Both the position numbers and the translations under genes were made by a program. The notes under the pieces were generated by a model, which did no database searches, was not told where the DNA came from, and saw nothing but the letters and a program-made list of their open reading frames with translations. Below, piece by piece: positions 34,282 through 43,629 of a stretch of 64,000 bases of DNA (positions within the stretch are counted from its first letter, which is position 1; each line of letters opens with the position of its first letter). The DNA comes from Orenia metallireducens. GTDB taxonomy: Bacteria > Bacillota > Halanaerobiia > Halobacteroidales > Halobacteroidaceae. The stretch spans positions 1 to 64,000 of the forward strand of contig NZ_PVNB01000012.1 of assembly GCF_003001995.1 (NCBI RefSeq), in the 5' to 3' direction.

Positions 34282-34941
34282 TTGCTAGCTGATAAGATGG
34301 AGATTTTAAAAGAGTCAATTCCCTTTTTACTCAAAGGGGCTTTTATGACTATAGAATTAACTACATTTGCTGTAGTAATCGGTATTATTTTAGGTACGAT
34401 TTTAGGACTAGCAAGGGTCTCCCATAACAAATTACTTAATGGTATTGCAAAGGCTTATATTGAGTTTTTTAGAGGGACTCCATTATTGGTTCAATTATTC
34501 CTATTATATTTTGGGTTACCAAACATAGGAATTGATATTAGTGCTTATTTTGCAGCTATTTTGGGATTGGGGTTAAATAGTGGAGCATATGTAGGTGAGG
34601 TGGTGCGTTCTGGAATTAAATCTATTGATAAAGGGCAGATGGAAGCAGCTCGTTCAGTAGGGATGAGCTATCCTCAGGCTATGCAATATGTAATCTTACC
34701 TCAGGCTATTAAGAGAGTAATTCCACCTTTAGGTAATGAATTTATTGCTCTATTAAAGGATTCTTCTTTAGTATCGGTAATTGCTGTTAAGGATTTAACT
34801 AGACAAGGGCGATTAATTATTAGTAGAACCTATGAATCTTTTTTAATTTTTGCAGCAGTAGCAGTATTATACTTTATCATGACCTTTATTATGACACGGA
34901 TAGTTAATTATGCTGAAAGGAGGTTAAGCATCAGTGATTAA
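34282..34941 (+). CDS. Polar amino acid ABC transporter permease (GlnP/HisM type)
   Basis: A 219-residue permease of the His/Glu/Gln type, with an N-terminal helix ([20 protein letters not shown]), the motif [19 protein letters not shown] and the EAA-like loop [20 protein letters not shown]. The TTG start at 34282 is 10 bases after AAAGGA; no ATG near it fits better. It overlaps the ATPase gene by 8 bases. No binding-protein gene is present on either side, so the receptor must be encoded elsewhere or fused to another system. Confidence 0.9.
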   Translation: MLADKMEILKESIPFLLKGAFMTIELTTFAVVIGIILGTILGLARVSHNKLLNGIAKAYIEFFRGTPLLVQLFLLYFGLPNIGIDISAYFAAILGLGLNSGAYVGEVVRSGIKSIDKGQMEAARSVGMSYPQAMQYVILPQAIKRVIPPLGNEFIALLKDSSLVSVIAVKDLTRQGRLIISRTYESFLIFAAVAVLYFIMTFIMTRIVNYAERRLSISD

Positions 34942-35656
34942 GGTAGAGGATTTACACAAGAGCTTTGGAGAATTGGAAGTTTTAAAAGGTATTAATGAAG
35001 AGGTAAAGCAAGGAGAGGTTGTTGTTGTGATTGGACCTAGTGGCTCTGGAAAGAGTACCTTCTTAAGATGCTTAAACCTCTTAGAGGATATTACTGCAGG
35101 AAAGGTCTATATTGAAGGAGAGCAGATCAATTCACCTCAAGCAGATATTGATTTGATCCGTCAAGAGACAGGAATGGTATTTCAGCACTTTAACCTCTTT
35201 CCCCATAAGACGGTTTTAGATAATATAACCTTAGCACCGATTAAGGTTAAAAGGCTTAATAAAAAAGAGGCAGAGAAGATAGCTTATGAGCTATTAGAAA
35301 AGGTTGGTTTAAAGGATAAAGCTGATTCATATCCAAGCCAATTATCTGGCGGACAGAAGCAGAGAATTGCTATTGCTAGAGCTTTAGCAATGCAGCCAAA
35401 GGTAATGTTATTTGATGAACCTACTTCTGCTTTAGATCCAGAGATGGTAGGAGAGGTATTAGGGGTTATGAAGGATTTAGCCAATGAAGGTATGACAATG
35501 GTAGTTGTGACTCATGAGATGGGGTTTGCTCGTGAGGTAGGGGATCGGGTATTATTTATGGATCATGGGATAGTTGTTGAAGAAGGAGATCCAGAGCAGA
35601 TATTTACTAATCCCCAAGAAGAGAGAACTAAAGAGTTTTTAGCCAAGATATTATAA
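34934..35656 (+). CDS. Polar amino acid ABC transporter ATPase (GlnQ/HisP type)
   Basis: A 240-residue ATP-binding subunit with Walker [10 protein letters not shown] (about 33-41), Q-loop [15 protein letters not shown], signature [14 protein letters not shown], Walker [15 protein letters not shown] and switch His in [10 protein letters not shown]. The GTG start lies within the end of the permease gene, 10 bases after AAGGAGG. All motifs are intact. It powers the permease at 34282; the sequence is of the amino-acid rather than the sugar (MsmX) class, so it is unlikely to serve the two sugar importers. Confidence 0.95.
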   Translation: MIKVEDLHKSFGELEVLKGINEEVKQGEVVVVIGPSGSGKSTFLRCLNLLEDITAGKVYIEGEQINSPQADIDLIRQETGMVFQHFNLFPHKTVLDNITLAPIKVKRLNKKEAEKIAYELLEKVGLKDKADSYPSQLSGGQKQRIAIARALAMQPKVMLFDEPTSALDPEMVGEVLGVMKDLANEGMTMVVVTHEMGFAREVGDRVLFMDHGIVVEEGDPEQIFTNPQEERTKEFLAKIL

Positions 35657-35764
35657 ATGATATAGTGTGAGTCTAAGGTTGAGTTTAAGTAGAGCTATAA
35701 GGGAAATTTAAAGCTTAAACTTAGACTTCATCTTATTCTTAATCCAAATCTTTGCTCGATATTG

Positions 35765-35793
35765 TTGACAATTTTTGTTTATTATGTTATAGT
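35765..35793 (+). promoter_or_regulatory. Cold-shock gene promoter
   Basis: TTGACA (35765-35770), a 17-bp spacer and TATAGT (35788-35793). The predicted start is near 35800, giving a leader of about 57 bases with the ribosome site TAGGAGG. Confidence 0.7.
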
Positions 35794-35856
35794 TTTAGCT
35801 GGAAAGTGATAAAATCACTAAAATTTTTTTAGCAATTTTTTAGGAGGAATGCAAGA

Positions 35857-36060
35857 ATGAGATTAGAAGGAAACGTAAAATGGTTTGACAATGAAAAAGG
35901 TTATGGATTTATTGAAAGAGAAGGTGGAGATGACGTATTTGTACACTTCTCTGCAATTGAAGGAGATGGATTCAAAAGCTTAGAAGAAGGTCAAGCTGTT
36001 GAATTTGAAATCGTTGAGGGAGAAAGAGGACCTCAAGCTGATAATGTAGTTAAGCTTTAA
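35857..36060 (+). CDS. Cold-shock domain protein (CspA/CspB family)
   Basis: A 67-residue single OB-fold protein with RNP1 (KGYGFIE, residues about 13-19) and RNP2 (DVFVHFSAI, about 27-35). It binds single-stranded RNA and DNA and keeps mRNA unfolded in the cold. Length and acidic character are typical of Firmicutes Csp proteins. It has its own promoter and terminator, so it is a single-gene transcript. Confidence 0.97.
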   Translation: MRLEGNVKWFDNEKGYGFIEREGGDDVFVHFSAIEGDGFKSLEEGQAVEFEIVEGERGPQADNVVKL

Positions 36061-36092
36061 TTCTATACATAGGTAATTAGAGCATTATGTGT

Positions 36093-36128
36093 GACCCCAG
36101 ATTAATCTGGGGTCTTTAGTATTTTTTG
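36093..36128 (+). terminator. Cold-shock gene terminator
   Basis: GACCCCAGATT and AATCTGGGGTC form a perfect 22-base palindrome, followed by TTTAGTATTTTTT. The TT-rich tail runs into the convergent gene that ends at 36139. Confidence 0.9.
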
Positions 36129-36138
36129 AAGGACTAAT

Positions 36139-36936
36139 TCATTTTTCTTTTAAAATTAGAAGGTCTACAACAACAGGGTAATGGTCTGAGGCAGACGAAG
36201 AGAAGGTTTTTAATGCTTTAATAGGCATCTTTGTTGATAAGTATATATTATCAACTTTGAGATTTTGATCTATTAAGGTCTCTCCAATATCCTTGTTGCT
36301 TAACTCTTCAACCTCAAAGAAGCTTTGACTTATGGGTTCTAATTCAGTAGAGCCTTTATTGACATTAAAATCACCCATTAAAAGGCTAGGATTACTCTTT
36401 GCTTTCATAGTTATATAATTTAAGATATCTTTTATTTGAGCTTGGCGATCTTTAGTTGACAGACCTAAATGAGTATTATATACATTAAGAGTAATATCAT
36501 TAATTTTAACCTCTAGAGCTAATAGAACTCTCTGTTCTAAAGTACTAGATAGATATTTTGTTTCTATATTGCTGATGGGGAATCTGCTTAAAACGCCTAG
36601 TCCATACTGACCAATTTTTCTATCTAAAGCTGGAGCAAAAGCAGAATACATATTAAGCTCTTTAGCTAAGATATCTAATTGTTTATCATAATTACTTCTA
36701 ATACCCCACCCTTGATCAACCTCTTGTAATGCTATAATGTCTGCATCTAGGTTTTTAAGTGTAGCTGCTATCCCTTGTAGATTATAGATATCACCTTGAT
36801 TAACACCGTGATGAATATTATAGGTTGCTACTCTAATTTGAGCTATTGAATCTTCTTTCACCTGACACCCCCCAATAAGTATAAGTTCCATCAAAATTAT
36901 AAGAAGTACTATCAATATGAATTTGTAATCCTTCAA
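36139..36936 (-). CDS. Endonuclease/exonuclease/phosphatase-family lipoprotein
   Basis: A 265-residue member of the EEP fold with an N-terminal lipoprotein signal (lipobox ILIGGC, Cys24). Catalytic landmarks are ATYNIHHG, IIALQEVDQG (metal-binding Glu), NTHLGL, LLMGDFNVN and SASDHYPVVV near the C-terminus. The family includes nucleases, sphingomyelinases and inositol phosphatases; the substrate here cannot be told. It acts outside the cytoplasm, attached to a membrane. Monocistronic and convergent with the cold-shock gene. Confidence 0.88.
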   Translation of the reverse strand: MKDYKFILIVLLIILMELILIGGCQVKEDSIAQIRVATYNIHHGVNQGDIYNLQGIAATLKNLDADIIALQEVDQGWGIRSNYDKQLDILAKELNMYSAFAPALDRKIGQYGLGVLSRFPISNIETKYLSSTLEQRVLLALEVKINDITLNVYNTHLGLSTKDRQAQIKDILNYITMKAKSNPSLLMGDFNVNKGSTELEPISQSFFEVEELSNKDIGETLIDQNLKVDNIYLSTKMPIKALKTFSSSASDHYPVVVDLLILKEK

Positions 36937-37205
36937 TTTTTTCTGCTCCTTATATGAGTTTATTAATATTTGATTTGTTGATTAAATTCTTGAATCAGTT
37001 AGTTGAAACCTGCTGGTAAATTTATTAATTTAGAGGTTAATCTATTTAATAATAGCAAATAAATTGATATAATAATATTAATAATTCCAGAGTATTACAG
37101 TTTGACTTGATCTTTTGAGTTCAATTATTAACTTAAAAAGTGGAGTGGTATTATCTATTGATTTTGATATATATAAATTTTTAGATCTGATTGGAGGTGA
37201 TTGAT

Positions 37206-38264
37206 TTGTTTAACGATAGATTTTTTAAAATAGCTCTTAAAATAATTCTAATTTTGTTAATTATCTTTTTAGCAGGACAAATTCCTTATATAGTTGATCC
37301 TATAATAAAGGTCTTATCTCTTGTACTATTTCCTTTATTATTAGGAGGATTTCTCTATTATCTCTTAAGACCTATAGTCAGATTTTTATCAATTAGGATA
37401 AAGTATAAGTCACTGGCCATTTTAATTACCTTTTTGTTGGTCATTACTTTAATTATCTTTATTATCTATTTTGGTGGTAGTATTATTTATGGTGAAATTA
37501 GAGAGTTGATAAAATACTTCTCTCTTAATTATGCAAGCATTAAAGTTAGCATCAATAAAATTATCGAATTTGGTAATGGTAAGCTTGACTTTTTAGCTAA
37601 CTTTAACCTCCAAAGTAGAGCCGCTGATTTTATTCAAGGAATTTTAGATAAGCTCAGTAATTACAATTTAATGGGGACCTTTTCATCATTGACTAACTTT
37701 GGAACTATTATAGTCTTAATTCCTTTTGTTTTATTTTACTTTTTAAAGGATGATACTAAGATTAGTCAAGCAATTATCTCTTTTTTTGCTGATAAAGATG
37801 AAAAGAAAGTAGAAAAGGTTTTAAAGGAGATCGACCAGGTCTTAGCTGCATATATTAGCTCCCAATTACTGGTGGCTTTATTATTAGGACTAGCTATGTT
37901 TATTGGGTTTTTAATTATTGGTCTACCAAACTCCTTTGCTTTAGCTTTAATTGCGATGATTACTTCTTTGATTCCAATTTTAGGTCCTACTTTAGGGATT
38001 CTACCTGCTTTATTTATAGCAACAACAAGTAATTGGTTAATGCTGGTGAAGGTGCTCATTGTACTAGCTATTTCTCAGTATTTAGAGGGAAATTTAATTA
38101 GACCTCTTATCCAAGGGGAGAAGTTGAATATCCATCCCTTGATAGTACTTTTTGTAGTTTTAAGCTCTATCTTACTATTTGGGGTGGTAGGAGCTTTATT
38201 TGCAGTTCCAGCCTATGCAGTAGCTAGGATTTTGGTTAAAAACTTTGGGATAATGGGTAAGTGA
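37206..38264 (+). CDS. AI-2E family transporter (PerM/YtvI type)
   Basis: A 352-residue membrane protein with about eight helices. It has the family arrangement of paired N-terminal helices, a soluble middle part (about 120-170) and the conserved block LIGLPNSFALALIAMITSLI followed by PILGPTLGILPA. Members export autoinducer-2 or act as Na+(Li+)/H+ antiporters; in a likely halophile the latter is worth considering (inference). The TTG at 37206, 5 bases after GGAGGTGA, is chosen over an earlier TTG at 37191 that lies in front of that ribosome site. Confidence 0.88.
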   Translation: MFNDRFFKIALKIILILLIIFLAGQIPYIVDPIIKVLSLVLFPLLLGGFLYYLLRPIVRFLSIRIKYKSLAILITFLLVITLIIFIIYFGGSIIYGEIRELIKYFSLNYASIKVSINKIIEFGNGKLDFLANFNLQSRAADFIQGILDKLSNYNLMGTFSSLTNFGTIIVLIPFVLFYFLKDDTKISQAIISFFADKDEKKVEKVLKEIDQVLAAYISSQLLVALLLGLAMFIGFLIIGLPNSFALALIAMITSLIPILGPTLGILPALFIATTSNWLMLVKVLIVLAISQYLEGNLIRPLIQGEKLNIHPLIVLFVVLSSILLFGVVGALFAVPAYAVARILVKNFGIMGK

Positions 38265-38338
38265 GCTAACAGATAATAGAGAATAAGATTATTTTTAAAG
38301 AATATATATATTATAAATTGATATGAGGAGGAATTATT

Positions 38339-38842
38339 TTGAAGAAGATTGCTTATGATGATTATATTCAAAAGGCTACTAGAGCTTTAAGCAAAGGTGC
38401 TTTCTTAACAGTTAAATCTAATGATAAGGTCAATACTATGACGATTGGTTGGGGAAGTATCGGTTATTGTTGGGGGAAACCAGTTTTTATGGTAATGGTC
38501 AGAGATTCACGTTATACATATGAATTAATAGAGAAGAGTGATGAATTTACTGTAAGTATCCCACTAAAGGGTCAACTTAAAGAAGCCTTAAAGTTTTGTG
38601 GAACTAAGTCAGGAAGGGATTATGACAAATTTAGCGAGTCTAGTCTATCAATTCAAGCAGGTCAAGATGTTAATACCCCAATTATTAAAGGATGTGATCT
38701 CCATTATGAATGTAAGATTAAGTTTAAACAGGTGATGAACCCTAATAATTTGGATCAAAAATATAACAAAGACTGGTATCCTCAAAAAGATTACCATACT
38801 CTTTATTTTGGAGAGATTGTTGGAACCTATCTAGAAGAATAG
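38339..38842 (+). CDS. Flavin reductase-like (flavoredoxin) protein
   Basis: A 167-residue FMN-binding split-barrel protein. NTMTIGWGSIGYCWGKPVF near residues 31-50 and RDSRYTYELI contribute to FMN binding, and FCGTKSGRDYDKF is a family marker. Members transfer electrons or reduce flavin with NAD(P)H. The TTG start follows GAGGAGGA. It sits 74 bases behind the AI-2E transporter gene but may be transcribed separately. The partner is unknown. Confidence 0.88.
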   Translation: MKKIAYDDYIQKATRALSKGAFLTVKSNDKVNTMTIGWGSIGYCWGKPVFMVMVRDSRYTYELIEKSDEFTVSIPLKGQLKEALKFCGTKSGRDYDKFSESSLSIQAGQDVNTPIIKGCDLHYECKIKFKQVMNPNNLDQKYNKDWYPQKDYHTLYFGEIVGTYLEE

Positions 38843-38850
38843 CAGCTATA

Positions 38851-38898
38851 AAAGAGGCTAAAAACTGAGATTTTTTCTTGGTTTATAGCCTTTTTATT
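38851..38898 (+). terminator. Terminator after the flavin reductase gene
   Basis: AGGCTAAAAAC and GTTTATAGCCT pair with one mismatch, followed by TTTTTATTATT. Confidence 0.75.
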
Positions 38899-39205
38899 AT
38901 TAGCTGTAGCTGTTGTTAAGATAGAGATTGATAGAATGGAATGATAAAGCGATACTTTTTTAATTAAGAATGAACTTGTTTTTAAAGAAATGCAAGCGGT
39001 ATTTGGGTTATAATCTAATATTATTTTAAACTCAAAAATTTAAAATAAATTTAATATTTCTTATATAAGTATAGCGTGTTTCGTTGGGAAAGTAAGCGGT
39101 CTAGTGAGAAGGAATTAATGCATAATGGAATTACTGTAATTAATTTAATTGCTCCAATTTTAGTTATAAGTTCTAGCGTTTTCCCTGTTTTTAAAATGAT
39201 TTTTT

Positions 39206-39315
39206 GCCTACTTTTTTATCTATGGAAAAAAGGTAGGTCGCCTTTTAGGCGAAACCTAAACTATGGTAAAGCAGAGTTTTTTATAAAAACTCAAAAAGTA
39301 AAAGTGTTGCAATAT
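39206..39315. repeat. ATATTGCGA-family repeat, reverse-oriented copy
   Basis: TGCCTACTTTTTTATCTATGG, GCCTTTTAGGCGAAACCT and the end AAAGTGTTGCAATATT align with the reverse complement of 50168-50300 and with 47740-47840. The 500-base gap 38843-39338 otherwise has only a terminator; an open frame from 39076 runs through this repeat and is not believed. Confidence 0.65.
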
Positions 39316-39338
39316 TCCCACATTAAGATGAATAAACT

Positions 39339-39980
39339 TTAGAATCTCAAATAAGAATTACCATCCAACGGAATTAGCATCTGTAATGGTGGAGTATCTC
39401 TTAATAAACCAATAATATAAAGGGTATAGAAGCGGTCTCTTGTCAACCTGGCATTAGGAACATAAAGGATAGTCTTATCACTGCCTAGAGATTTTACTTC
39501 AAAGGTATAAGTTTCTGGTCTTAAGGAGAGATAATCGGTAACCTCCTTATAGGCAATATTTTCAAATAAGAGTATGCCATTTTCTTGACTAATATTTACA
39601 TTGGGGGCATTTGGAGAGAGATGTGCTACTCTAATATAGGCTCTATTAGGACGGATAGGTATGCGAGGCTCTTCAACAGGCAATAGGCTTAATTTAGGAA
39701 ATTCCCCAATAGCAGCTATAGTAGAGATTGTATTGGAGATAATATTAACAGAGGTATCTATAACTGGAGCTGTCTTCTTACCTGCTGGATATACTTTGAT
39801 ATTATAGCGACCAGCCATAACAGAAATATACTCAGTAAAATTTCTATATTTTAAATTTTCAGCGATTAAATTATCATTAGCATAAATATCAACAGCAGGT
39901 GCTTTTGGAGCAGCATGTAAGATTCTGATATAAGCTTGAGCATTATTTTCATTGATTAAATAATAAGGTTCATGATACAT
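39339..39980 (-). CDS. DUF4397 domain protein (two repeats)
   Basis: A 213-residue protein made of two related beta-sandwich repeats, each opening with an A-Y-I-R-x-x-H-x-x-P motif: AYIRILHAAPKAPAVDIY and AYIRVAHLSPNAPNVNIS. This matches DUF4397, found in cell-surface and spore-associated proteins of Firmicutes. There is no signal peptide, so export is not evident; the YHEPYY start is Tyr-rich. The ATG at 39980 is chosen because AAAGGAGT lies upstream. Function unknown. Confidence 0.85.
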   Translation of the reverse strand: MYHEPYYLINENNAQAYIRILHAAPKAPAVDIYANDNLIAENLKYRNFTEYISVMAGRYNIKVYPAGKKTAPVIDTSVNIISNTISTIAAIGEFPKLSLLPVEEPRIPIRPNRAYIRVAHLSPNAPNVNISQENGILLFENIAYKEVTDYLSLRPETYTFEVKSLGSDKTILYVPNARLTRDRFYTLYIIGLLRDTPPLQMLIPLDGNSYLRF

Positions 39981-40165
39981 TATTATTACTCCTTTCTTAA
40001 TTATCATTACAATATTATATGTATTGGTAGTAAAAGGGTGATATTTTAATTGAGGGATTTTATTTCAACTTTCTCTTAAAATTTAACTGTTATTTCTGAT
40101 GAAACAATAGTTTCTATTCAAAAAATCATAGGGTTAGTAGCAGGATTTAAGGGTTAAAGATTATT

Positions 40166-40207
40166 AAATTTCTATGGCTTAATAGCCATAGAAATTTTTA
40201 TTTTTTG
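40166..40207 (+). terminator. Strong terminator with no visible gene before it
   Basis: AAATTTCTATGGCT and AGCCATAGAAATTT are perfect 14-bp arms around TAAT, followed by TTATTTTTT. On this strand the nearest upstream gene is more than a kilobase away. The opposite direction lacks a T-run. Confidence 0.8.
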
Positions 40208-40333
40208 GAAATCTTTATATTTAGTTTTAATATTTTATTCGCTTAAGTATATATGAAGAGAGAAGCTATATCTTTAGAAGTACTAATGATTTTATTTATA
40301 AAGTTGAACCATTTTAGCTGAAAGGAGAATATT

Positions 40334-41131
40334 ATGTTTAATTGGTATCTGTTTTTGGTTATTTTATTTGTATCTATTCCTGGAGTTCTTCTTAATACAC
40401 CAATATTTTTAAGAAGGAAACTAGTTAATAAGCAGATCTCTTGGCTAAAGAGGTTTCTAATCAGTTTCTTTTCAATTATATATTCTATTTTGAAGAATCT
40501 GCTTATAGTTAGCATCTTTATAGTAATAGGTGTATTGTTGAATCCCATTATTAAAAGCGATGTACCAGTCTTTATGGCTGCAATAAAGAAGGAGAATTTA
40601 TGGCAGATATTAAGAATAGAGCTATTTTATGCTTCTGTTTTTGGGATTATAGGAGCAATAATCTTTATCTATTTTTACTATATATTTTTTAGATTAAGGG
40701 TCAATAAAGAGAGTGTAGCTATTATGGAGAATTTGCGGTTAAAGAGGTATCTATTTGGCAGAGTGATTTATGATGGGATGATAGCAGAGATTATAATGAG
40801 GTGGGGGCTTTTAAGCACAATTATTTGGGCTTTCAATATTTGTTTAGGAAAGATAGATAACTATATAGTCTTTATTTCTATAATTACTTTAGGGATTATG
40901 TCGGGGCTGAAAAGGTTATTATTATATTTTAAAGAAGGTTGTGAGCTGACTAAGCCCTTTATAGCTATAGTTTACTTTTCTAATCTCATGACAACTTTAA
41001 TCTTTGGAATATTATTCTGGTGGAGAGGATTGGTCTCAGCAATGATAGCCCATATGTTCTTTAATCTATTATGGTATCCCTTTGATCTTTATTGTTATAA
41101 ACAGAGAAAATATAATAAGAATAAGAGATAA
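40334..41131 (+). CDS. CPBP-like membrane protein with a degenerate protease motif
   Basis: A 265-residue protein with about seven membrane helices. The C-terminal half resembles CPBP (Abi/CAAX-like) glutamic intramembrane proteases: AEIIMRWGLLS at the EExxxR position, and GLVSAMIAHMFFNL at the second His-containing motif. The first glutamate of the pair is Ala here, so catalysis is doubtful or altered. Basic C-terminal tail. No neighbour hints at a role. A weak family assignment. Confidence 0.6.
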   Translation: MFNWYLFLVILFVSIPGVLLNTPIFLRRKLVNKQISWLKRFLISFFSIIYSILKNLLIVSIFIVIGVLLNPIIKSDVPVFMAAIKKENLWQILRIELFYASVFGIIGAIIFIYFYYIFFRLRVNKESVAIMENLRLKRYLFGRVIYDGMIAEIIMRWGLLSTIIWAFNICLGKIDNYIVFISIITLGIMSGLKRLLLYFKEGCELTKPFIAIVYFSNLMTTLIFGILFWWRGLVSAMIAHMFFNLLWYPFDLYCYKQRKYNKNKR

Positions 41132-41282
41132 TAATAGATGAGATAGTAGTTTAAAAAATACTGTATAATATTACAAAAGGTATTATACTAATATATACAG
41201 TAATGGTATTGTATCTTAAACCTTAAAGTGCTATACTGTAACCAAGTAATGAAAAAAGAAGTTTATTTGGAGTTGAATTAAA

Positions 41283-42539
41283 TTGATAGAAAAAACCAAT
41301 ATCTCTTTATATGAATTATTGTTCAGCCTCTCTCATGTTATAGATATGGTTGATACAAATTTAAATAGTCACCATGAGCAAGTTGCTTATATAAGTTTTA
41401 GATTAGCCCAAGAACTTAGTTTAGAAGAACATCAAAAGAAGGATTTGATCCTATCAGCAGCACTTCATGATATTGGAGCTTTTTCAATGAAGCGTAGATT
41501 AGAGACCTTGACCTTTGAAACCAATAATGGTTTTGAGCATGCTGAAGCAGGGGCTTACTTAGTAAGTACTTTTGATTCTTTTGCTAATCTGGTACCTATA
41601 ATCAGATATCATCATTTGGAATGGAATTATGGTAGAGGAAATAAATTTAAGGGTGAAGCTGTTCCTTTAGCTAGCCATCTACTTCATTTAGCAGATAGAG
41701 TAGCAATTTTAATTAATAAAAGAGAGAATATATTAAGTCAGAGAAATAGCATAGTAAAGATTATTAAGGATTATTCTGAAAATATGCTCCACCCTAATTT
41801 AGTTAAAGTCTTTGAAAAATTATCTTATAAAGATGATTTCTGGTTTTCAGTTATAAATACTGATATAATTAGGAAGGATTTAAAGAAAATATTCAAGAAT
41901 TGGGGATTGGAGTTAAACCTTGCTGATTTATTAGATTTGAGTAAGTTTTATAGTAGAATTATAGATTTTAGGAGTAATTTTACAGCAACACATTCTAAAG
42001 GGGTGGCTGTAACAGCAAGAGAGATAGCTAATTTATTGGGGTGGTCTCAAACGAAGGCTATAAAATTAGAGATAGCTGGTTATCTACATGATTTAGGTAA
42101 GTTAGCAGTACCTGCTGAAATTTTAGAGAAACCAGGCAAATTAACTGCTGATGAGATGAATATTATTAAAAGCCATACCTTTTATACTTACCATGCACTA
42201 GATTCAATAGAAGGACTGGGAGAGATTAAAGAATGGGCAGCTTTTCACCATGAGCGCTTAGATGGTACTGGTTATCCTTTCAAACATGATGAAAAGAGGT
42301 TATCGGTTGGTAGTAGGGTTTTATCAGTTGCTGATATCTTTACAGCTCTTACTGAAGACCGACCTTATCGAGCAGGAATGGATAAGGATAAGACCTTATT
42401 AATTCTAGACTCTATGGCTAAGGAGAATGCTATAGATGGAAATATAGTAGCAAAGGTAATGGAGAATTATGATCTAATAGATAATATACGAGAGTTGGGG
42501 CAGAATAATATCAAAAAAGATTATAATCTCTTACGCTAA
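41283..42539 (+). CDS. Tandem HD / HD-GYP domain protein
   Basis: A 418-residue soluble protein with two phosphohydrolase domains. The N-terminal HD domain (about 25-190) has HHEQVAYISFRLA, AALHDIGAFS and IRYHHLEW. The C-terminal HD-GYP domain (about 225-400) has THSKGVAVTA, GYLHDLGKLAVP, HHERLDGTGYP and DIFTALTEDRPYR, so the cyclic-di-GMP phosphodiesterase residues are complete. No receiver or membrane part. The pairing suggests turnover of c-di-GMP by the second domain and sensing or hydrolysis of another nucleotide by the first (inference). The start is a TTG at 41283, and a terminator follows. Confidence 0.9.
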   Translation: MIEKTNISLYELLFSLSHVIDMVDTNLNSHHEQVAYISFRLAQELSLEEHQKKDLILSAALHDIGAFSMKRRLETLTFETNNGFEHAEAGAYLVSTFDSFANLVPIIRYHHLEWNYGRGNKFKGEAVPLASHLLHLADRVAILINKRENILSQRNSIVKIIKDYSENMLHPNLVKVFEKLSYKDDFWFSVINTDIIRKDLKKIFKNWGLELNLADLLDLSKFYSRIIDFRSNFTATHSKGVAVTAREIANLLGWSQTKAIKLEIAGYLHDLGKLAVPAEILEKPGKLTADEMNIIKSHTFYTYHALDSIEGLGEIKEWAAFHHERLDGTGYPFKHDEKRLSVGSRVLSVADIFTALTEDRPYRAGMDKDKTLLILDSMAKENAIDGNIVAKVMENYDLIDNIRELGQNNIKKDYNLLR

Positions 42540-42551
42540 TATCTATACCTT

Positions 42552-42582
42552 AAACTGGGGACTTACTTCCTCGGTTTTTTTA
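42552..42582 (+). terminator. Terminator after the HD-GYP gene
   Basis: AAACTGGGG pairs with CCTCGGTTT through two G-U pairs, followed by TTTTATTTT. Confidence 0.75.
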
Positions 42583-42645
42583 TTTTGTCAATTGTAGTGG
42601 GAAGGGATAGAGGAGCTTATAATTTTAATTAGTAGGGGGCAAGTT

Positions 42646-43557
42646 ATGAAAATAGATAGATTGTTAGCAATTATAATCTTATTAATTAATAAAGAAAAGA
42701 TGACTGCTAAAGAGTTAGCAGATAATTTTGAGGTTTCTAGAAGAACGATTTATAGAGATGTAGAAACATTAAATAAAGCGGGTATACCAGTTGTAACGAC
42801 TAAAGGGGTAGATGGTGGGATTAGTATCTTAGATAATTATAAAATGGATAAAAATATATTTAAGATAGAAGAGCTAGAAACAATTATAAAGGCTTTAGAA
42901 GGAGTTAGTAAAGTTTTACCTGATTCTGATTTAGAAAATACTTTAGAAAAATTGAAAGGATTTAATCCAGATTTAGAGGAGAAAGAAGAGACTTTCATTA
43001 TTGATTATAGTCCTTGGGGTAATGATGAAGAATTAACAGAAAAGGTTAATTTAATTAAAAACGCAATTAAAAATAATTTTTTAATAGAATTTTCTTACCT
43101 AAGTAATAAAAATCAAAGAACTTCAAGAAAATTAGAGCCATTGACTATAATTTTAAAAGGACATTCATGGTATATTTATGGTTATTGTAGATTGAGGAAG
43201 GACTTTAGAATTTTTAGGGTCTCTAGAATAAGAGATTTGACTATTAATCAGGAAAAATTCATTAGAAAGAAAGGAACTCCTCAAGAATGTTTAGATTCCA
43301 ATAATATAACTGATAAAGTAAAACTGGTCTTAAAGGTAGATAAAGAGTATATTGAAAGATCTTATGAATATTTTCCAAGGGGATCCTTCGAAATATTGGA
43401 AGATGACTCAGCGATAATTAAAACAGAAATTTGGGAGAATGAATGGTTGTATGAGTTTTTACTTGGTCTTGGAGAATATATTGAAGTTATAGAACCGATG
43501 AGAATAAGAGATATAATAAAGGCTAAGTTAGAAAAAACCTTAAAAAAATATTTTTAA
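42646..43557 (+). CDS. HTH-WYL (YafY-type) transcriptional regulator
   Basis: A 303-residue regulator with an N-terminal winged helix (MTAKELADNFEVSRRTIYRD, about 19-38), a middle helical part and a WYL domain (about 135-220; SWYIYGYCRLRKDFRIFRVSRI) that binds ligands or nucleic acid. A C-terminal WCX-type extension ends the protein. The gene lies 106 bases after the HD-GYP gene and 63 before a DUF3795 gene. Local targets are not evident. Confidence 0.92.
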   Translation: MKIDRLLAIIILLINKEKMTAKELADNFEVSRRTIYRDVETLNKAGIPVVTTKGVDGGISILDNYKMDKNIFKIEELETIIKALEGVSKVLPDSDLENTLEKLKGFNPDLEEKEETFIIDYSPWGNDEELTEKVNLIKNAIKNNFLIEFSYLSNKNQRTSRKLEPLTIILKGHSWYIYGYCRLRKDFRIFRVSRIRDLTINQEKFIRKKGTPQECLDSNNITDKVKLVLKVDKEYIERSYEYFPRGSFEILEDDSAIIKTEIWENEWLYEFLLGLGEYIEVIEPMRIRDIIKAKLEKTLKKYF

Positions 43558-43629
43558 ATATGACATACTGATGTCTAATTTCCTCTGTTATAATTTAGAT
43601 AAGTTAGGTATAATAGGGGGATGATGGTT

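Noticed and set aside
39076-39342. Open reading frame of 88 codons on the plus strand
   Set aside because: It runs through a dispersed repeat copy, lacks a ribosome site and has no recognisable features.
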